Assembly (NCBI GenBank): GCA_964016885.1
Contig: OZ024740.1
Coordinates: 204,903,976-204,967,975, forward strand
Direction: 5' to 3'
From: Eledone cirrhosa
Taxonomy: Eukaryota > Mollusca > Cephalopoda > Octopoda > Eledonidae
DNA: 64,000 nt
Part shown: positions 53,961-64,000 of the stretch, in pieces
Position numbering within the stretch: the first letter of the stretch is position 1
Layout of the letters: each line of letters starts with the position of its first letter
Translations under genes and position numbers: made by a program
Notes under the pieces: generated by a model
What the model saw: the letters and a program-made list of their open reading frames with translations, nothing else
The model's database searches: none
Told to the model about the DNA's origin: nothing

Positions 53961-54723
53961 TTATCTTAAAATACCCATTAATCATGACAAATTCATCTTT
54001 TATCAGGTTAAAATACTAATTCAAAATCAAATGTTTGCAATTTTGGATACAGAAATAAGGTTGCGTTTGATTTATGGTTAGGTTAAAACATACGATAGGT
54101 CTAGTACTTACTTGGTAAACAGCTTATGAAATCCTCACTCAAAACTTATAACTTTCTCCTCTGACCTGCAGCTTATAGGACGCAGAGTGGTTTTTAGAGA
54201 TAGTTTATTGGGTGGGGGCATCTCATAAAGCCACGGAATAATTGTTTAATTTTTGGTTGTTTTGAGTGGATACTACGCTTCAATGTGTAGCAACCTTAGT
54301 ATGTGGGAAATAAAAGAAAAAAATTAATGTAATCCTTCATTGCGCCACCCCCACTACATACGTTCTTCTTCTACAAATGTGTTTCGATAAAGTATCAAAG
54401 TATCTTTAATTTATTAAGCCTTACATAAAGTTCAACGTGATACTCTTCTATATGTGTTCTGAGTGTTTTTATCTTGCCACTTCAAATGATCATTTGAATG
54501 TAATCTTCTATTGTTCATATATTTATATATGAATAATATATACATATATATGATGATGATAGTCAGGTATTTTTAGTTATGCGGGAATTTAAGACAAAGC
54601 TGTCTCTCTCTCTGTATACTGTATATATATATATAGATATATAGATAAATGTGTGTGTGTATATACATACAGCAATGAATTTGTTTTCCAAGGTTTTTGA
54701 TATGAAATCGTGTGTTGAAACAG
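53961..54723. other. No gene recognised
   Basis: AT-rich with (TA)n near 54525-54550 and 54620-54665. Confidence 0.45.
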
Positions 54724-54843
54724 ATATTGTTATATTTAGGGAGGGTCATGTTGTTATAATATTGCCAGAAAAAAATAGTGTGTTTTACTACATTTTTTCT
54801 GACAATATTATAACAACATGACCCTCCCCAAATATAACAATAT
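54724..54843. repeat. Hairpin element, about 55-bp arms
   Basis: Arms 54724-54780 and 54787-54843 pair at most positions ('gagggtcatgttgttataat' opposite its complement), with a very short loop and a (TA)n right flank. Confidence 0.85.
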
Positions 54844-54859
54844 ATATATATGATAAATC

Positions 54860-55420
54860 CCCTGGTCTTGCCGGATGCCTCATCATGGCGAAAGGGTGTC
54901 AACCACAGATCTCAGTGGGTAAAGAACTGGCAAATACAGGCGTCAGGTTAGCAACCCGGCACTGCTGTAAAATTCAAAATCGCTAAAGAAACAGTAAGAA
55001 AAGCAAAAAAAAAAACCATAAATAACTGGCGCAAAGATGAAGGTGTGGGAAACACTCCATTCTTGATGGGCCTCAACCAAAGCCGAAAGGACGTTGGCAT
55101 TCTGAGTGCCAAAACAAAGACGTGAGTTGGAACTTGGAACGTGCGAACGCTGTACCAGGAAGGAAAGCTGGCTCAGCTACTGTTATCTGAACATTCTGGG
55201 CGTGAGGGAAATATGCTGAGCTGGCAGCGGAAGCATGATTCTGGACACCTAGACAAGCACGTACACATCGTGAGGGAGTTGACGGGAGTGTCGAGCAGTG
55301 CCAGCATGGCAATGAAGACAAAAATAGCAAGACATTGACCACTGGAGCAGAACAGGACCAGAGATGGATGGAGCACTTCCGGGAAACGCTGAACCAACCA
55401 AATCCAGTTAGCCCCGTTTC
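54860..55420 (+). pseudogene. LINE endonuclease fragment with internal deletion
   Basis: One frame reads VGTWNVRTLYQEGKLAQLLL, the conserved opening strand of an APE-type endonuclease. The text then jumps to GAEQDQRWMEHFRETLNQPN, which lies just before the reverse transcriptase. Most of the endonuclease is therefore missing. Confidence 0.65.
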
Positions 55421-56160
55421 CTTCTCCCCTCTCCACCCCCTGCACCCACCCACCACCACCTCTACACGCCTCACGCCCTTTCACCACTTGTTTTCATTTA
55501 AATTTTTTTCCTTCCCTTTAGCCTTCCCCCTTTAAATGTCTTTCCACCACTCCCCCTCACACCCTCAGAACTCTTTTCCTTCCCACTTTTCTCCTGATGA
55601 ACGGCTTATGCCTGAAACGTCGTCCCCCACCCCCACTCTCAAGCGTGAACCTAATGCTAACACTGTTTATACTGCACTCTTCGTTATTGTTTTTGTCTTT
55701 TGTTTTTAATTTATATATATATAATTTTCAATTTGTACACCTTTAACATATGTTTATTACTCTGAGATTCAATTTATCAATTTATCGATATCATCTTATT
55801 GAGTACTTTGTGCAAAGCTTCCAAATATTGTTCTTCCGTGGGATGCGAGCTGTTGCCGCAACTTCGATTCGTTTTACTCACATTATAAATATATAATATA
55901 TATAATATATATTTTGCTGTTTTTTTACTGTTTCCTCTTTTCTTCATTTTTGCTTTCCTTCCCTCCCTCCTCCGTTTTCCCAATATCTTATCCAGTTATA
56001 GATGCCCTGGGGCGAGATATATTGTCTTTAAAGCGTAGAAATATCCGAGACCCCCAGTAGACAACTGATGAGGAAACCCCCCCCCCCGCCCCGTTCTTGC
56101 TTTCTTCGTATTCCCACTGCATTTTAAGTTATATATATATATCTTAGTCTTAGGTTCTTC
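55421..56160. other. Pyrimidine-rich sequence, no gene recognised
   Basis: Contains C-rich tracts (55430-55460, 56080-56092), a segment 'gaacggcttatgcctgaaac' at about 55598 that looks like a LINE-associated repeat, and (TA)n runs. Confidence 0.45.
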
Positions 56161-56164
56161 GGTC

Positions 56165-57705
56165 ACGATCAGCGGCAGCTTTTCGCGTCCGTGTCAAGTG
56201 ATGTTGGCTACCATCAGGTCTTTTCGGGACGTTCGGCGCCAGGTGATCCTGGGGCAACCCCGCCTCTGTTTGCCGCCAAGTGGAGTCCAGTTCATTGTTG
56301 TTTTCTAGTGTTCATCGGGCAGGCGCAAAATATGACCAGCCAGGCGGCACCACCGCTCTGTAACCATCCTCTGTAGCGTCCACGACTTGGTTCTCCGCAG
56401 GATTTCCTCGTTTCGCATTTGGCCGTGCCAGGACACCCGAAGGATCATTCGCAGGCACCACTGGTGGAAAGCATTCAGCCGTCTCTCTATCTTTGCTGTG
56501 TTCTTCCAGGTTTCGCGTGCTTAAAGCATTGTCGGTAGCACGATGCTCTTATATAGGCACAGCTTGATCCTGGGGCTGAATCATGAAGACAACCAGACTG
56601 GGTGTAACCGCTGGAAAACTGCGGCTCCTTTGCCGATCCGACAGTTGATGTCAAGTTCTGCGTTGCCATTGCTTGCTAGGATGCTGCCCAGATAGGTGAA
56701 GTGATCGACTTCCTCTAGGTCTTGTTAGTTGACTCTGATCGCTGGACCTGTGTTGTTGGCTGTTCTCATCACCTTGGTCTTTTTGGTATTGATTCTCAGA
56801 CCGATCTTTTCTGCACTCTCTTGCAGAGATGTTGTTAAGGCTTGCAGATCTGCACTGTCTTTAGCGATCAAAGCGATGTCGTCGGCGAATGCCACGCTCT
56901 TCAGCCTCGACTGGCCTCTCCATGGGATTCCTTGACCGGGTCCTTCCTCTGTTCGCATTAGCACAAAATCGGCTGCCAACAGGAACAACAACGGAGAGAT
57001 AATGTAACCCTGTCTGACTCCGGAGACAATGTCAAAGAGCTCTGTCACACCAGACTCAGTTCGCACGCAGCAGCTGGAGTTTGCGAACAAGGCCTTGAAA
57101 ATGGCGATGAATCTTGCAGGAATGCCGTACGAGTGCGCAATATTCCACAGCGATTCCCGATTCACACTGTCGAATGCTTTCTGGAAATCAATGAAATTGA
57201 CCGCCAAAGGGTGCTGGAGCTCAACGCATTGTTCGAGGATGTTGCGTAACGTGAAGATCTGTTCGGTGCAAGATCGATTGTTTCGGAAGCTAGCTTGTTC
57301 CTCCTGGAACACAGAGTCGACAGCTTGCCGGAGTCGACGCAGCAGCACGGTGCAGAATGCCTTGCCTGGGACTGACAGCAATGTGATACCGCACCAGTTG
57401 TTACAGTTGACCAGGTTTCCCTTCTTCAGCAGTTTGATGATGACACTCCATTGCCACTCAAGAGGAACTTGACCAACACTCCAACAGTGGTCCATCAAGT
57501 TTGTCAACGCTGTTATCATGCTATCCCCACCAAATTTTAGCAACACTATAGAGATCTCATCCAGTCTGCCTGCTTTGCCATACCTCAAGTCACTGATCCC
57601 ATCTCTCTCGTCTCCTGCTTGGTGATTTGGTCCTCGCAGACCTTGAGTAATCCAACTTATTTTACAAACGGGATAAAATAATATATTCTGGACGCAGTCC
57701 TGCAC
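56165..57705 (-). pseudogene. LINE-B reverse transcriptase and C-terminal region, 5'-truncated
   Basis: A 326-codon minus-strand ORF (57705-56725) covers the RT: WSVIIKLLKKGNLVNCNNW, FRNNRSCTEQIFTLRNILEQ, VNFIDFQKAFDSV (motif A), GVRQGYIISPLLFLLAADFV (motif B) and VAFADDIALIAKDSADLQAL (motif C, FADD kept). A premature TAA at 56725 is followed by readable remnants: DLEEVDHFTYLGSILASNG, RIKLCLYKSIVLPTML, RWCRLAGHILRLPDEH, down to about 56165. The catalytic Asp residues survive, but stops in the C-terminal half and loss of the endonuclease make it inactive. GC content is higher than the flanks, consistent with a relatively recent copy. Confidence 0.82.
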
Positions 57706-57784
57706 TCCTTACTTTATTATAGTTTTTATATATATATAAATTGCATTTCGCTCATTTCTACCCACGATTCTCGCTGAATTTATA

Positions 57785-60051
57785 TTTATCAGCGACCTCA
57801 CAGTCAGAACTAGATGAACCTGGAAACAGAAGCCAACCTGGAGAAGAAAGATCTGGAAGCTGAAAGACCCCTCAGCCAGTAACAGATTTAAAGATATTTT
57901 ACTCAACGTCTATGACAGTAAAGAAGAACAGATACAGACATTCAATGTAGAAGAGCACTGGGAGTTCATAAAAAATAACTTACTAAAGGCGACAGATGAG
58001 ATCTGTGGCTGGAGTAAGACCACAGGCAGGAGGAGAGTGACTTGGTGGTGGAACAATAAGGTAGATGAGGCAGTTAAGGCCAAAAGAGACAGGCATAGAA
58101 AGAATGGAAGAACGGGGGAAGCAGGGTACATTACATAGAGACCAGGAGGGAAGCTAGGCGACAAGTATACTTAGCTAGGAGGGAAGCAGAGGATAGAAAA
58201 TTCAAGCATGTTTTGCAACGTGAGGACCAGAAACAGGAGGTGTTCAAGATTACAAGGCAGTGTGTCAGAGAGAATTGTGATGTCATTGGAGAGAAGTGTA
58301 TCCAGAATGATAAAGGTGAGCTTGCCCTCACAAGTGCTGAGAAGAAAGATGCGTGGAAGAGCCATTATGATACATTACTAAATGAGGAGAATGCGTGGGA
58401 AGAAGCGACCCTACTGCAAGTAGAACCTATAGAGGGGCCAGCAGTACAAGTCAGCAGCAGCATAGTAAGTAAGGCAATCAAAGATATGAAGACAGGGAAG
58501 GCAACCGGTCCATCGGGTATAGCTGCCGAGATGTTGAAGGCATCTGGGTCGGTAGGTCACACCATAACCACACGTATTGTTAACCAGGTAATACTAGGTG
58601 CCATACCAAAGGATTGGTGCAGAAGCATCATTGTCAACTGCTACAAAGGTAAAGGTGATGCACTAGATAGAGGAAACTATAGAGGTATAAAGCTGATGGA
58701 CCAGTCATGAAAGTAACAGAAAGAGTTATAGCACAGTTGATTAGGGACCGGGTGAAACTAGATGAGATGCAATTTGGGTTTGTTCCAGGAAGAGGTACCA
58801 CTGATGCCCTCTTCCTTGTGAGGCAGTTACAGAAAAAGTACCTAGCTAAAAGTAAGCTGCTCTACCTGGCATTCGTCGATCTCGAGAAAGCCTTTGACAG
58901 AGTTCTCCGTGCTGTAATCTGGTGGGCTCTTAGAAAACTAGGAGTAGATGAATGGCTTGTGAAAGCTGTACAAGCCATGTACAGGGGAGCAGTCAGCAAA
59001 GTTAGGATTAGCAATGACTATAGCGAGGAATTTAGTGTACAGGTAGGTGTCCACCAGGTCTCTGTTCTTAGCCCTCTCCTGTTCATCATAGTTCTGCAGG
59101 CAATAATGGAGGAGGTTAAGACCGGATGCCCATGGGGACTCCTGTATGCAGATAACCTCGTACTTATAGCTGAATCTATGGTAGAACTAGAGAAGAAATT
59201 CCAAACTTGGAAGCAGGGACTAGAAAGAAAGGGTCTCAGGGTCAACCTGACAAAGACTAAGGTCTTTGTAAGTAGACGAGAAAACAGAACCCAGATCCCC
59301 TCAGGGAAATGGCCTTCCTCAGTGTGTAGGAAAGTGTAGATAGGAACTCCATTCTCTGCCCCAAATGCAAACAATGGGTACACAAGAGATATAGCGGGAT
59401 CTCAGGAAGCTTAACTAAGAATGTAGGCTTCACATGTAGCAGCTGTGCTGGGAGAGCAAGTAGCAAACAGCCACAGGAAACAAGTATCACCAAACTCTGG
59501 GAGGGCTCTGTACAAACAGTAGACAGCTTCTGCTACCTAGATGACCGAATTAGCCGCGGAGGTGGGTGTTCGGAAAGTACAATAACTATGGTAAGAACAG
59601 CATGGAAGAAGTTCAGGGAGCTACTGCCACTGCTAGCTGCAAAAGGCTTTTTCCTCAAAATGAAAGGCAGACTGTATGATGCATGTATACGAACAGCAAT
59701 GTTACATGGTAGTGAGACCTGGGCACTGTCTGTGGAAGACTTGCGTAGATTAGAAAGAAATGAAGCCTGCATGCTCCGATGGATGTGTAATAGTAATATA
59801 CGCGAACGGCAAAGTATAAATGAATTGAGAGAGAGACTGAGCATAAGAGGAATAAAATGCTGTGTGCAGGAGAGGCGGTTGCGTTGGTATGGATATGTGA
59901 TGCATATGAAGTATGACAGCTGTATAAAAAGGTGCAGAACACTAGAAGTCGATGGAAACCGCGGAGTGGGGAGACCCAAGAAGACCTGGGATGATGTGAT
60001 AAAAGCCGACCTCACCCAATTACCTCTCAAAGGCGTTGACACACGATCGTG
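57785..60051 (+). pseudogene. LINE-A, longest copy in the window: linker, RT, Cys-rich motif and C-terminal domain
   Basis: Linker text KATDEICGWSKTTGRRRVTW (about 57990) leads to the RT ORFs 58213-58710 and 58707-59339, which overlap in different frames. Motifs: MKTGKATGPSGIAAEMLKAS, NCYKGKGDALDRGNYRGIKL, FGFVPGRGTTDALFLVRQLQ, LAFVDLEKAFDRV (motif A), VGVHQVSVLSPLLFIIVLQA (motif B, Gly to Val) and LLYADNLVLIAES (motif C; the second Asp is Asn at 59154-59156). After shifts comes a Cys/His motif (CPKCKQWVHKRYSGISG ... CSSC, about 59355-59450), then the C-terminal domain (59588-60052, GWKKFRE-type start, RLRWYGYVMHMKYDS). The YADD change and frameshifts show a dead RT. The endonuclease is missing. 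Confidence 0.87.
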
Positions 60052-60352
60052 ACCTCTGGCGTCACGCATACAGAAGACCCGACCCCCCACGGGTACAAGC
60101 CGAAGCTGAAGCATATAGACAATATGCCCCCACACACCCTCCCACTGCAAACTGGTCGTGGAGGTGCCACAGCAAAAAAGCACCCAGCTCACACTGTAAA
60201 GTGGACGTGTAGGCGCCACGGAAAAAAAAGCACCCAGCACTCACTGTAAATGAGGTTGGTGTTAGGAAGGGCATCCAGCTGTAGAAATCAAGCCAGAATC
60301 ATTTCCCGTTCCACCCTTGCAAGCAGGGAAAAGCGGACGTAAAATGATGATG
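60052..60352 (+). mobile_element. LINE-A 3' UTR and (ATG)n tail of the same copy
   Basis: Two 46-48-bp units ('ctgtaaagtggacgtgtagg') precede 'cactcactgtaaatgaggtt', 'ggaagggcatccagctgtag', 'ttgcaagcagggaaaagcgg' and 'aaaatgatgatgatgg'. This is the best reference for the tail shared with SINE-A. Confidence 0.85.
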
Positions 60353-60529
60353 ATGGCAAGATTGGTTGTCTTGCTCAGGACTGTCTGGCGGCTTTTCTAC
60401 GGCTGGATGCCCTTCCTAACACCAACCACGTTTACAGTGTGGACTGGGAGGTTTTTACCGTGTTACCTACACGGCCACATTACACCGTGGACTGTGTGTT
60501 TTATTGTCGTGACACCTACACGTCTGACA

Positions 60530-60530
<1 letters not shown>
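60353..60530 (-). mobile_element. LINE-A 3' UTR, inverted, tail-to-tail with the previous copy
   Basis: Reverse complement of the tail: 'gattggttgtcttgctcagg', 'ttttctacggctggatgccc' and 'aacaccaaccacgtttacag'. It meets the plus-oriented tail at the shared ATG repeat near 60350 and stops at (TA)n, with no ORF. Confidence 0.8.

Positions 60531-60562
<32 letters not shown>
60531..60562. repeat. (TA)n microsatellite
   Basis: Pure TA run after the inverted LINE tail. Confidence 0.9.
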
Positions 60563-60567
<5 letters not shown>

Positions 60568-60668
60568 TATCTATTTACATATATAGAGAGAGAGAGTCTG
60601 CGGTGCTGAGATCGAGGAGACCACTCATCATGTGAGTACTCGATACATGGGGAAATGTAGAGTGGGTA

Positions 60669-60769
60669 CAGAGATATGTAAAATCCCCACCGCAGCGTCA
60701 ACCGATTTCAGGTTGCTCAACGCACAAGCCGAAACCACTTAGCACTGCAGTCGGGATTTTACATATCTC

Positions 60770-60772
<3 letters not shown>
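60669..60772. repeat. Inverted repeat, about 25-bp arms
   Basis: The stretch 'agagatatgtaaaatcccca' at 60671 pairs with 'gggattttacatatctct' ending near 60770. The inner part also pairs weakly ('ccgcag'/'ctgcag'). Confidence 0.72.
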
Positions 60773-60833
<61 letters not shown>

Positions 60834-60834
60834 T
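60773..60834. repeat. (TA)n microsatellite
   Basis: About 50 bases of TA followed by CA, directly joined to the next repeat. Confidence 0.9.
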
Positions 60835-60990
60835 ATCCATATCCAGTTCAGATCTGGCTGTCGAAACGGCCGGAGCTCAGCCGTCGGGGGCTTAAATTTT
60901 TTCATATTTTTCACTCTACTACCCTCAAGTATTGAGTACTCTGGTAGGTTATGGTCTACCTGGTTTTTTACCACACCTTATCAGATATAT
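60835..60990 (-). repeat. Second copy of the GC-rich hairpin family at 4803
   Basis: Shares 'cggagctcagccgtcgg' and 'gagtactctggtaggttatg' with 4864-4990. Only one arm and the adjoining tail are present, so it no longer folds. Confidence 0.7.
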
Positions 60991-60997
60991 ATATATA

Positions 60998-61091
60998 TCT
61001 TTCTGTACCCTCTCTCTCTTTATATATATATATATCTTTCTGTACCCTCTCTCTCTTTATATATATATATATCTTTCTGTACCCTCTCTCT

Positions 61092-61095
<4 letters not shown>
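60998..61095. repeat. 37-bp tandem repeat, three copies
   Basis: The phrase 'tctttctgtaccctctctct' starts at 60998, 61035 and 61072, each followed by a TA run. Confidence 0.9.
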
Positions 61096-61131
<36 letters not shown>

Positions 61132-61180
61132 TATATATATATATATATTATATGTATATATATATATAAATATATATATG
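61096..61180. repeat. (TA)n with 'ttatatg' spacers
   Basis: Degenerate TA runs with two identical spacers. Confidence 0.85.
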
Positions 61181-61489
61181 CTTCTCTCTTTCTTATATAT
61201 ATTATTTATCTGTTTCTCTCTTTCACACATATACTCTGTCTCTCTTTATACGTTAATATACTCTGCCCCTCTCTTACATACATTATCTCTCTGCTTTTTG
61301 CTTTTGCATAATTTCTCATCGCCTCTCTCTCTTATTTACAGTATATCTCTTTGCCTCTCTCTTATTTAGAATATCTCTCTCTGTTTATACATTATTTATA
61401 TATAATGTGTGTGTCTCTGCAAGGCTGACTGATGCCGCCATATGTATGTATATCTATCTATTAGTATATATATGTGTGTGTTAATGGGT

Positions 61490-61945
61490 GAAATGGAAAA
61501 AAAGAAAAAGAAACAGTTTAGGAGGAAGGGAAAGAGATTGGATCGAGGCATTGAAGAAAGATAAAGGAATAAAGAGATTGACAGAGTAAAACAAATATGG
61601 CAGGGGCGAAAATGACGAGAGATAGAGAGAGCGGGGGAGAGCGAAAGACATAGAGAGCGGGGAAAGACTAAGGGAAGTGGATTAAATAAGAGGGATAGAG
61701 AGTGGGGGAGAATTACAGAAGGGTTGGATGAGAGATATAGAGATACATTAAGGGAGAAAAGATTCAGGAATGTTGATAGAGTAAAAGAAATAGAAGGGGG
61801 GGGGATTGGGTGAGAAAGAGAGACAGAATGAGATAATAGGAAAGACCCAGGGAAGTAGATATGGTGAGAGTGGAAGAGAGAGAGAGAGACATAGAAATGG
61901 ATAAAGTGAGAGAGGTGCAGAAAAATAAAAAGGGGACACAAATAG

Positions 61946-61995
<50 letters not shown>

Positions 61996-62650
61996 TTTAA
62001 ATTCAAAGAGGAGACATTTTGAAAGAGAAACTGATAGAAAAATGGAGATGGGAAAAGAGAAAGAGAAGAAAAGGAGTGTAAGATTGAATCATAAATGGAA
62101 AGAAAAAGACTTTAGGAAGCATTTATATAGAGGGAAATGGGATGATAGGAACAACGAAGCCAGAGTGCAAATAAATGGACAAGGTGTATTAGAGGGGGTG
62201 GAGAGAATTAATAGTATAAGAAAGAATGCAGAGAGTAAATGGACAGAGAAGGTGTAAGAGAGAGAGTAAATAAATGTAGAAGGTGTATAAACGAAAGGGA
62301 GAGTAAATAAACGGAGAAGATGTATGAGATAGAGAGAGTTTATAGGCGGAGTTGTATTAGAAAGAGAGAGAGTTAATAGACGGAGGTATATCAGAGAGAG
62401 AGAGTAAATAGACGGTGAAGGTGTATTAGAGAGAGTAAATAGATGGAGAATATGTATGAGAGAGAGGGAGTTAATAGACGGAGGAGGTGTATTAGAGAGA
62501 GTAAATAGATAGAGGGTTAGTATATGGAGGAGCTGTTTTACAGAGAGTAAATAGAGATGTATTAGAGAGAATGCATAGCTGAGCAGCAGATAGAGAAACA
62601 AAGAAAGGAAATGTATGTGGAAAAAGATTTGACTAAAAGACACGTATAAA
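61490..62650 (+). repeat. Purine-rich tract with about 40-bp degenerate tandem repeats
   Basis: The plus strand is A/G-rich throughout. From about 62230 to 62560 the motif 'agagagtaaatagacggaga' recurs with slight changes. Minus-strand frames of 181 and 192 codons rich in Ser/Leu/Phe are composition artefacts. Confidence 0.7.
61946..61995. repeat. Perfect (CT)n-(TA)n-(GA)n palindrome
   Basis: An 18-nt CT run, a 15-nt AT run and a 17-nt GA run make a self-complementary sequence of about 50 bp with no loop. Confidence 0.9.
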
Positions 62651-62989
62651 CATATTTGTATAAACAAAGAATGGAAACCTTTGCTGTTTACTCAAATAAA
62701 GCTAAACTAGCCAACTGTCTTCTAATAAATATAAATATATTGAAAAACCTTTTTTGGGGATAATTTATATCATCACTATATAAACATGTATATATATATA
62801 TATACATACACAATGTATTTATATATAATATATATATGCTCCACCTTCGATGGAGGGAAGGGATGACTCAAGAATATATATATATATATCTTACGTTAAT
62901 TATTTTCTATTTTGACGTTATAATCACTTATATATTATGAAATACTGTTGGCTTCTTGCTCACGTTAATTTCTATATTTTCATTTATAT

Positions 62990-62990
62990 A

Positions 62991-63029
<39 letters not shown>

Positions 63030-63105
63030 GTATTTATATATATATGTGTGTGTGTGTGTGTAATGTATCTATATATATATGTGTGTGTGTGTATATATAT
63101 TTACA
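62990..63105. repeat. (TA)n/(TG)n compound microsatellite
   Basis: TA and TG runs; poly-Ile/Tyr frames here are artefacts. Confidence 0.9.
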
Positions 63106-64000
63106 CGCATTTATTTAGTGGACACCCACCTCCGGGCACTGCATTATATTAAGGGTTTATTTCCTGAGATATTTGTTGTCTCCTTCATTGTTTGTAGGAC
63201 CTTATCTTTTTCTCCTGCTTTCACTAGTTTTTCCTCTGTCCATTTCCCTTTGGAGATTTATAAAATACGATCGCTTATTTATATAATTATTATTATTTAT
63301 AAAATTAGGTTTATTTTTTCTTCGTCTAAAAAAAAAATGAAATATATTGATTGATCTTTGTTTCGATGTCACATTATTGTAGTTCGTAGTTTATATATTA
63401 TACACACATAAGTGTGTATATATCGTCTGCTAACTCTTGGTTGAGCGCCCAAGACCCTTATAGACACCTGCTTTCGCGCGAACATGTGTTAGGTTTCATT
63501 TCAAACTTTATACACACACACATACATACGTGGATATATATATAATTTTATGTTCATATATAGAACATGAATAATATATCAGCTCTTTTACATATTAAAT
63601 CGAGCACTTTTCCCTTATCCATGGATATTTTTGCTACTTATACATGTATAAACACAGTTTGTGTAAGTGTATTGACATTTATTAAATATAAATAAATACA
63701 GATATAATAGGGCTAACACAAAAGCATGTTGAATTTGTGTCATTTATTATTTGTTAGTTTTCGATTCTTTTAATTAAATAAAAGTTTACTTTTTTGTGTC
63801 TTTTTTTTTCACATTATTTTAGGGTAGCAATGTATATATGTAGTTAATCGTGTTCCAGTTCATGTGTGACTGATTTCTACCCCTGGAGAAAGGATAAAAG
63901 CCACTCAATCTAGTTTTCTTCCCTATAAGCTTTTCATCTTTCTCTCAAATAAAATTAAAAAAAACAAAAACAATACATAATATAGTGAGATACAATTCAC
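63106..64000. other. AT-rich sequence, no gene recognised
   Basis: No supported exon, SINE or MITE. Two short homopolymer runs and a (CA)n patch at about 63510. Confidence 0.45.

Noticed and set aside
61396..62667. Long Ser/Leu/Phe-rich minus ORFs
   Set aside because: They come from the pyrimidine composition of a purine-rich tract with degenerate repeats.

Overview
This window looks like nuclear DNA of a coleoid cephalopod, most likely an octopus. It is AT-rich, intron-dominated and dense in dispersed repeats of cephalopod character: tRNA-derived SINEs, non-LTR retrotransposons whose 3' tail begins near 'ggaagggcatccagctgtag' and ends in (ATG)n, and many (TA)n and (CA)n microsatellites. No bacterial, organellar or CRISPR features are seen. 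The taxon is inferred from repeat style and not proven.

Two cellular genes can be supported, lying head to head across a 237-bp gap (27179-27415). On the minus strand, four phase-compatible exons (27178-27165, 25142-25079, 24981-24756, 24517-24402) give a complete 139-residue, Lys/Glu/Asp-rich, prothymosin-alpha-like nuclear protein. On the plus strand, a 16-codon first exon (27416-27463) and a 43-codon second exon (49106-49234) give an N-terminus that matches COMMD9 closely. The intergenic gap carries a CACGTG E-box, an inverted CCAAT box and an E2F-like site. COMMD9 intron 1 (27464-49105, 21.6 kb) holds most of the repeats. I could not find later COMMD9 exons, which probably lie beyond 64000.

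Region by region: 1-11 kb holds LINE and SINE fragments, hairpin elements, a purine-rich tract and a 280-bp foldback. 11-22 kb holds nested SINEs, TTAA-flanked miniature elements (called MITE1 and MITE2 here) and a broken LINE. 22-27.5 kb is the prothymosin-like gene and the shared promoter. 27.5-49 kb is COMMD9 intron 1, including a complete LINE 3' half, two foldbacks, a Ty3/gypsy integrase relic and a 3.6-kb array of about 42 copies of an 87-bp minisatellite that ends 247 bp before exon 2. 49-54 kb holds an inverted SINE pair and a triple-nested insertion. 54-60.5 kb holds LINE pseudogenes of two families. 60.5-64 kb is microsatellite and purine-rich low-complexity DNA.

Names used here: LINE-A is the family with the C-terminal RLRWYGHVMRM motif and an (ATG)n tail; LINE-B is the family with an FADD reverse transcriptase and C-terminal zinc fingers; SINE-A has a tRNA-like head and the LINE-A tail; SINE-B has the 'ggattggcagtatcggtag' head; SINE-C has the 'gtggttaaggag' head and an 'agtaaaag' tail. 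These are working labels, not database names.
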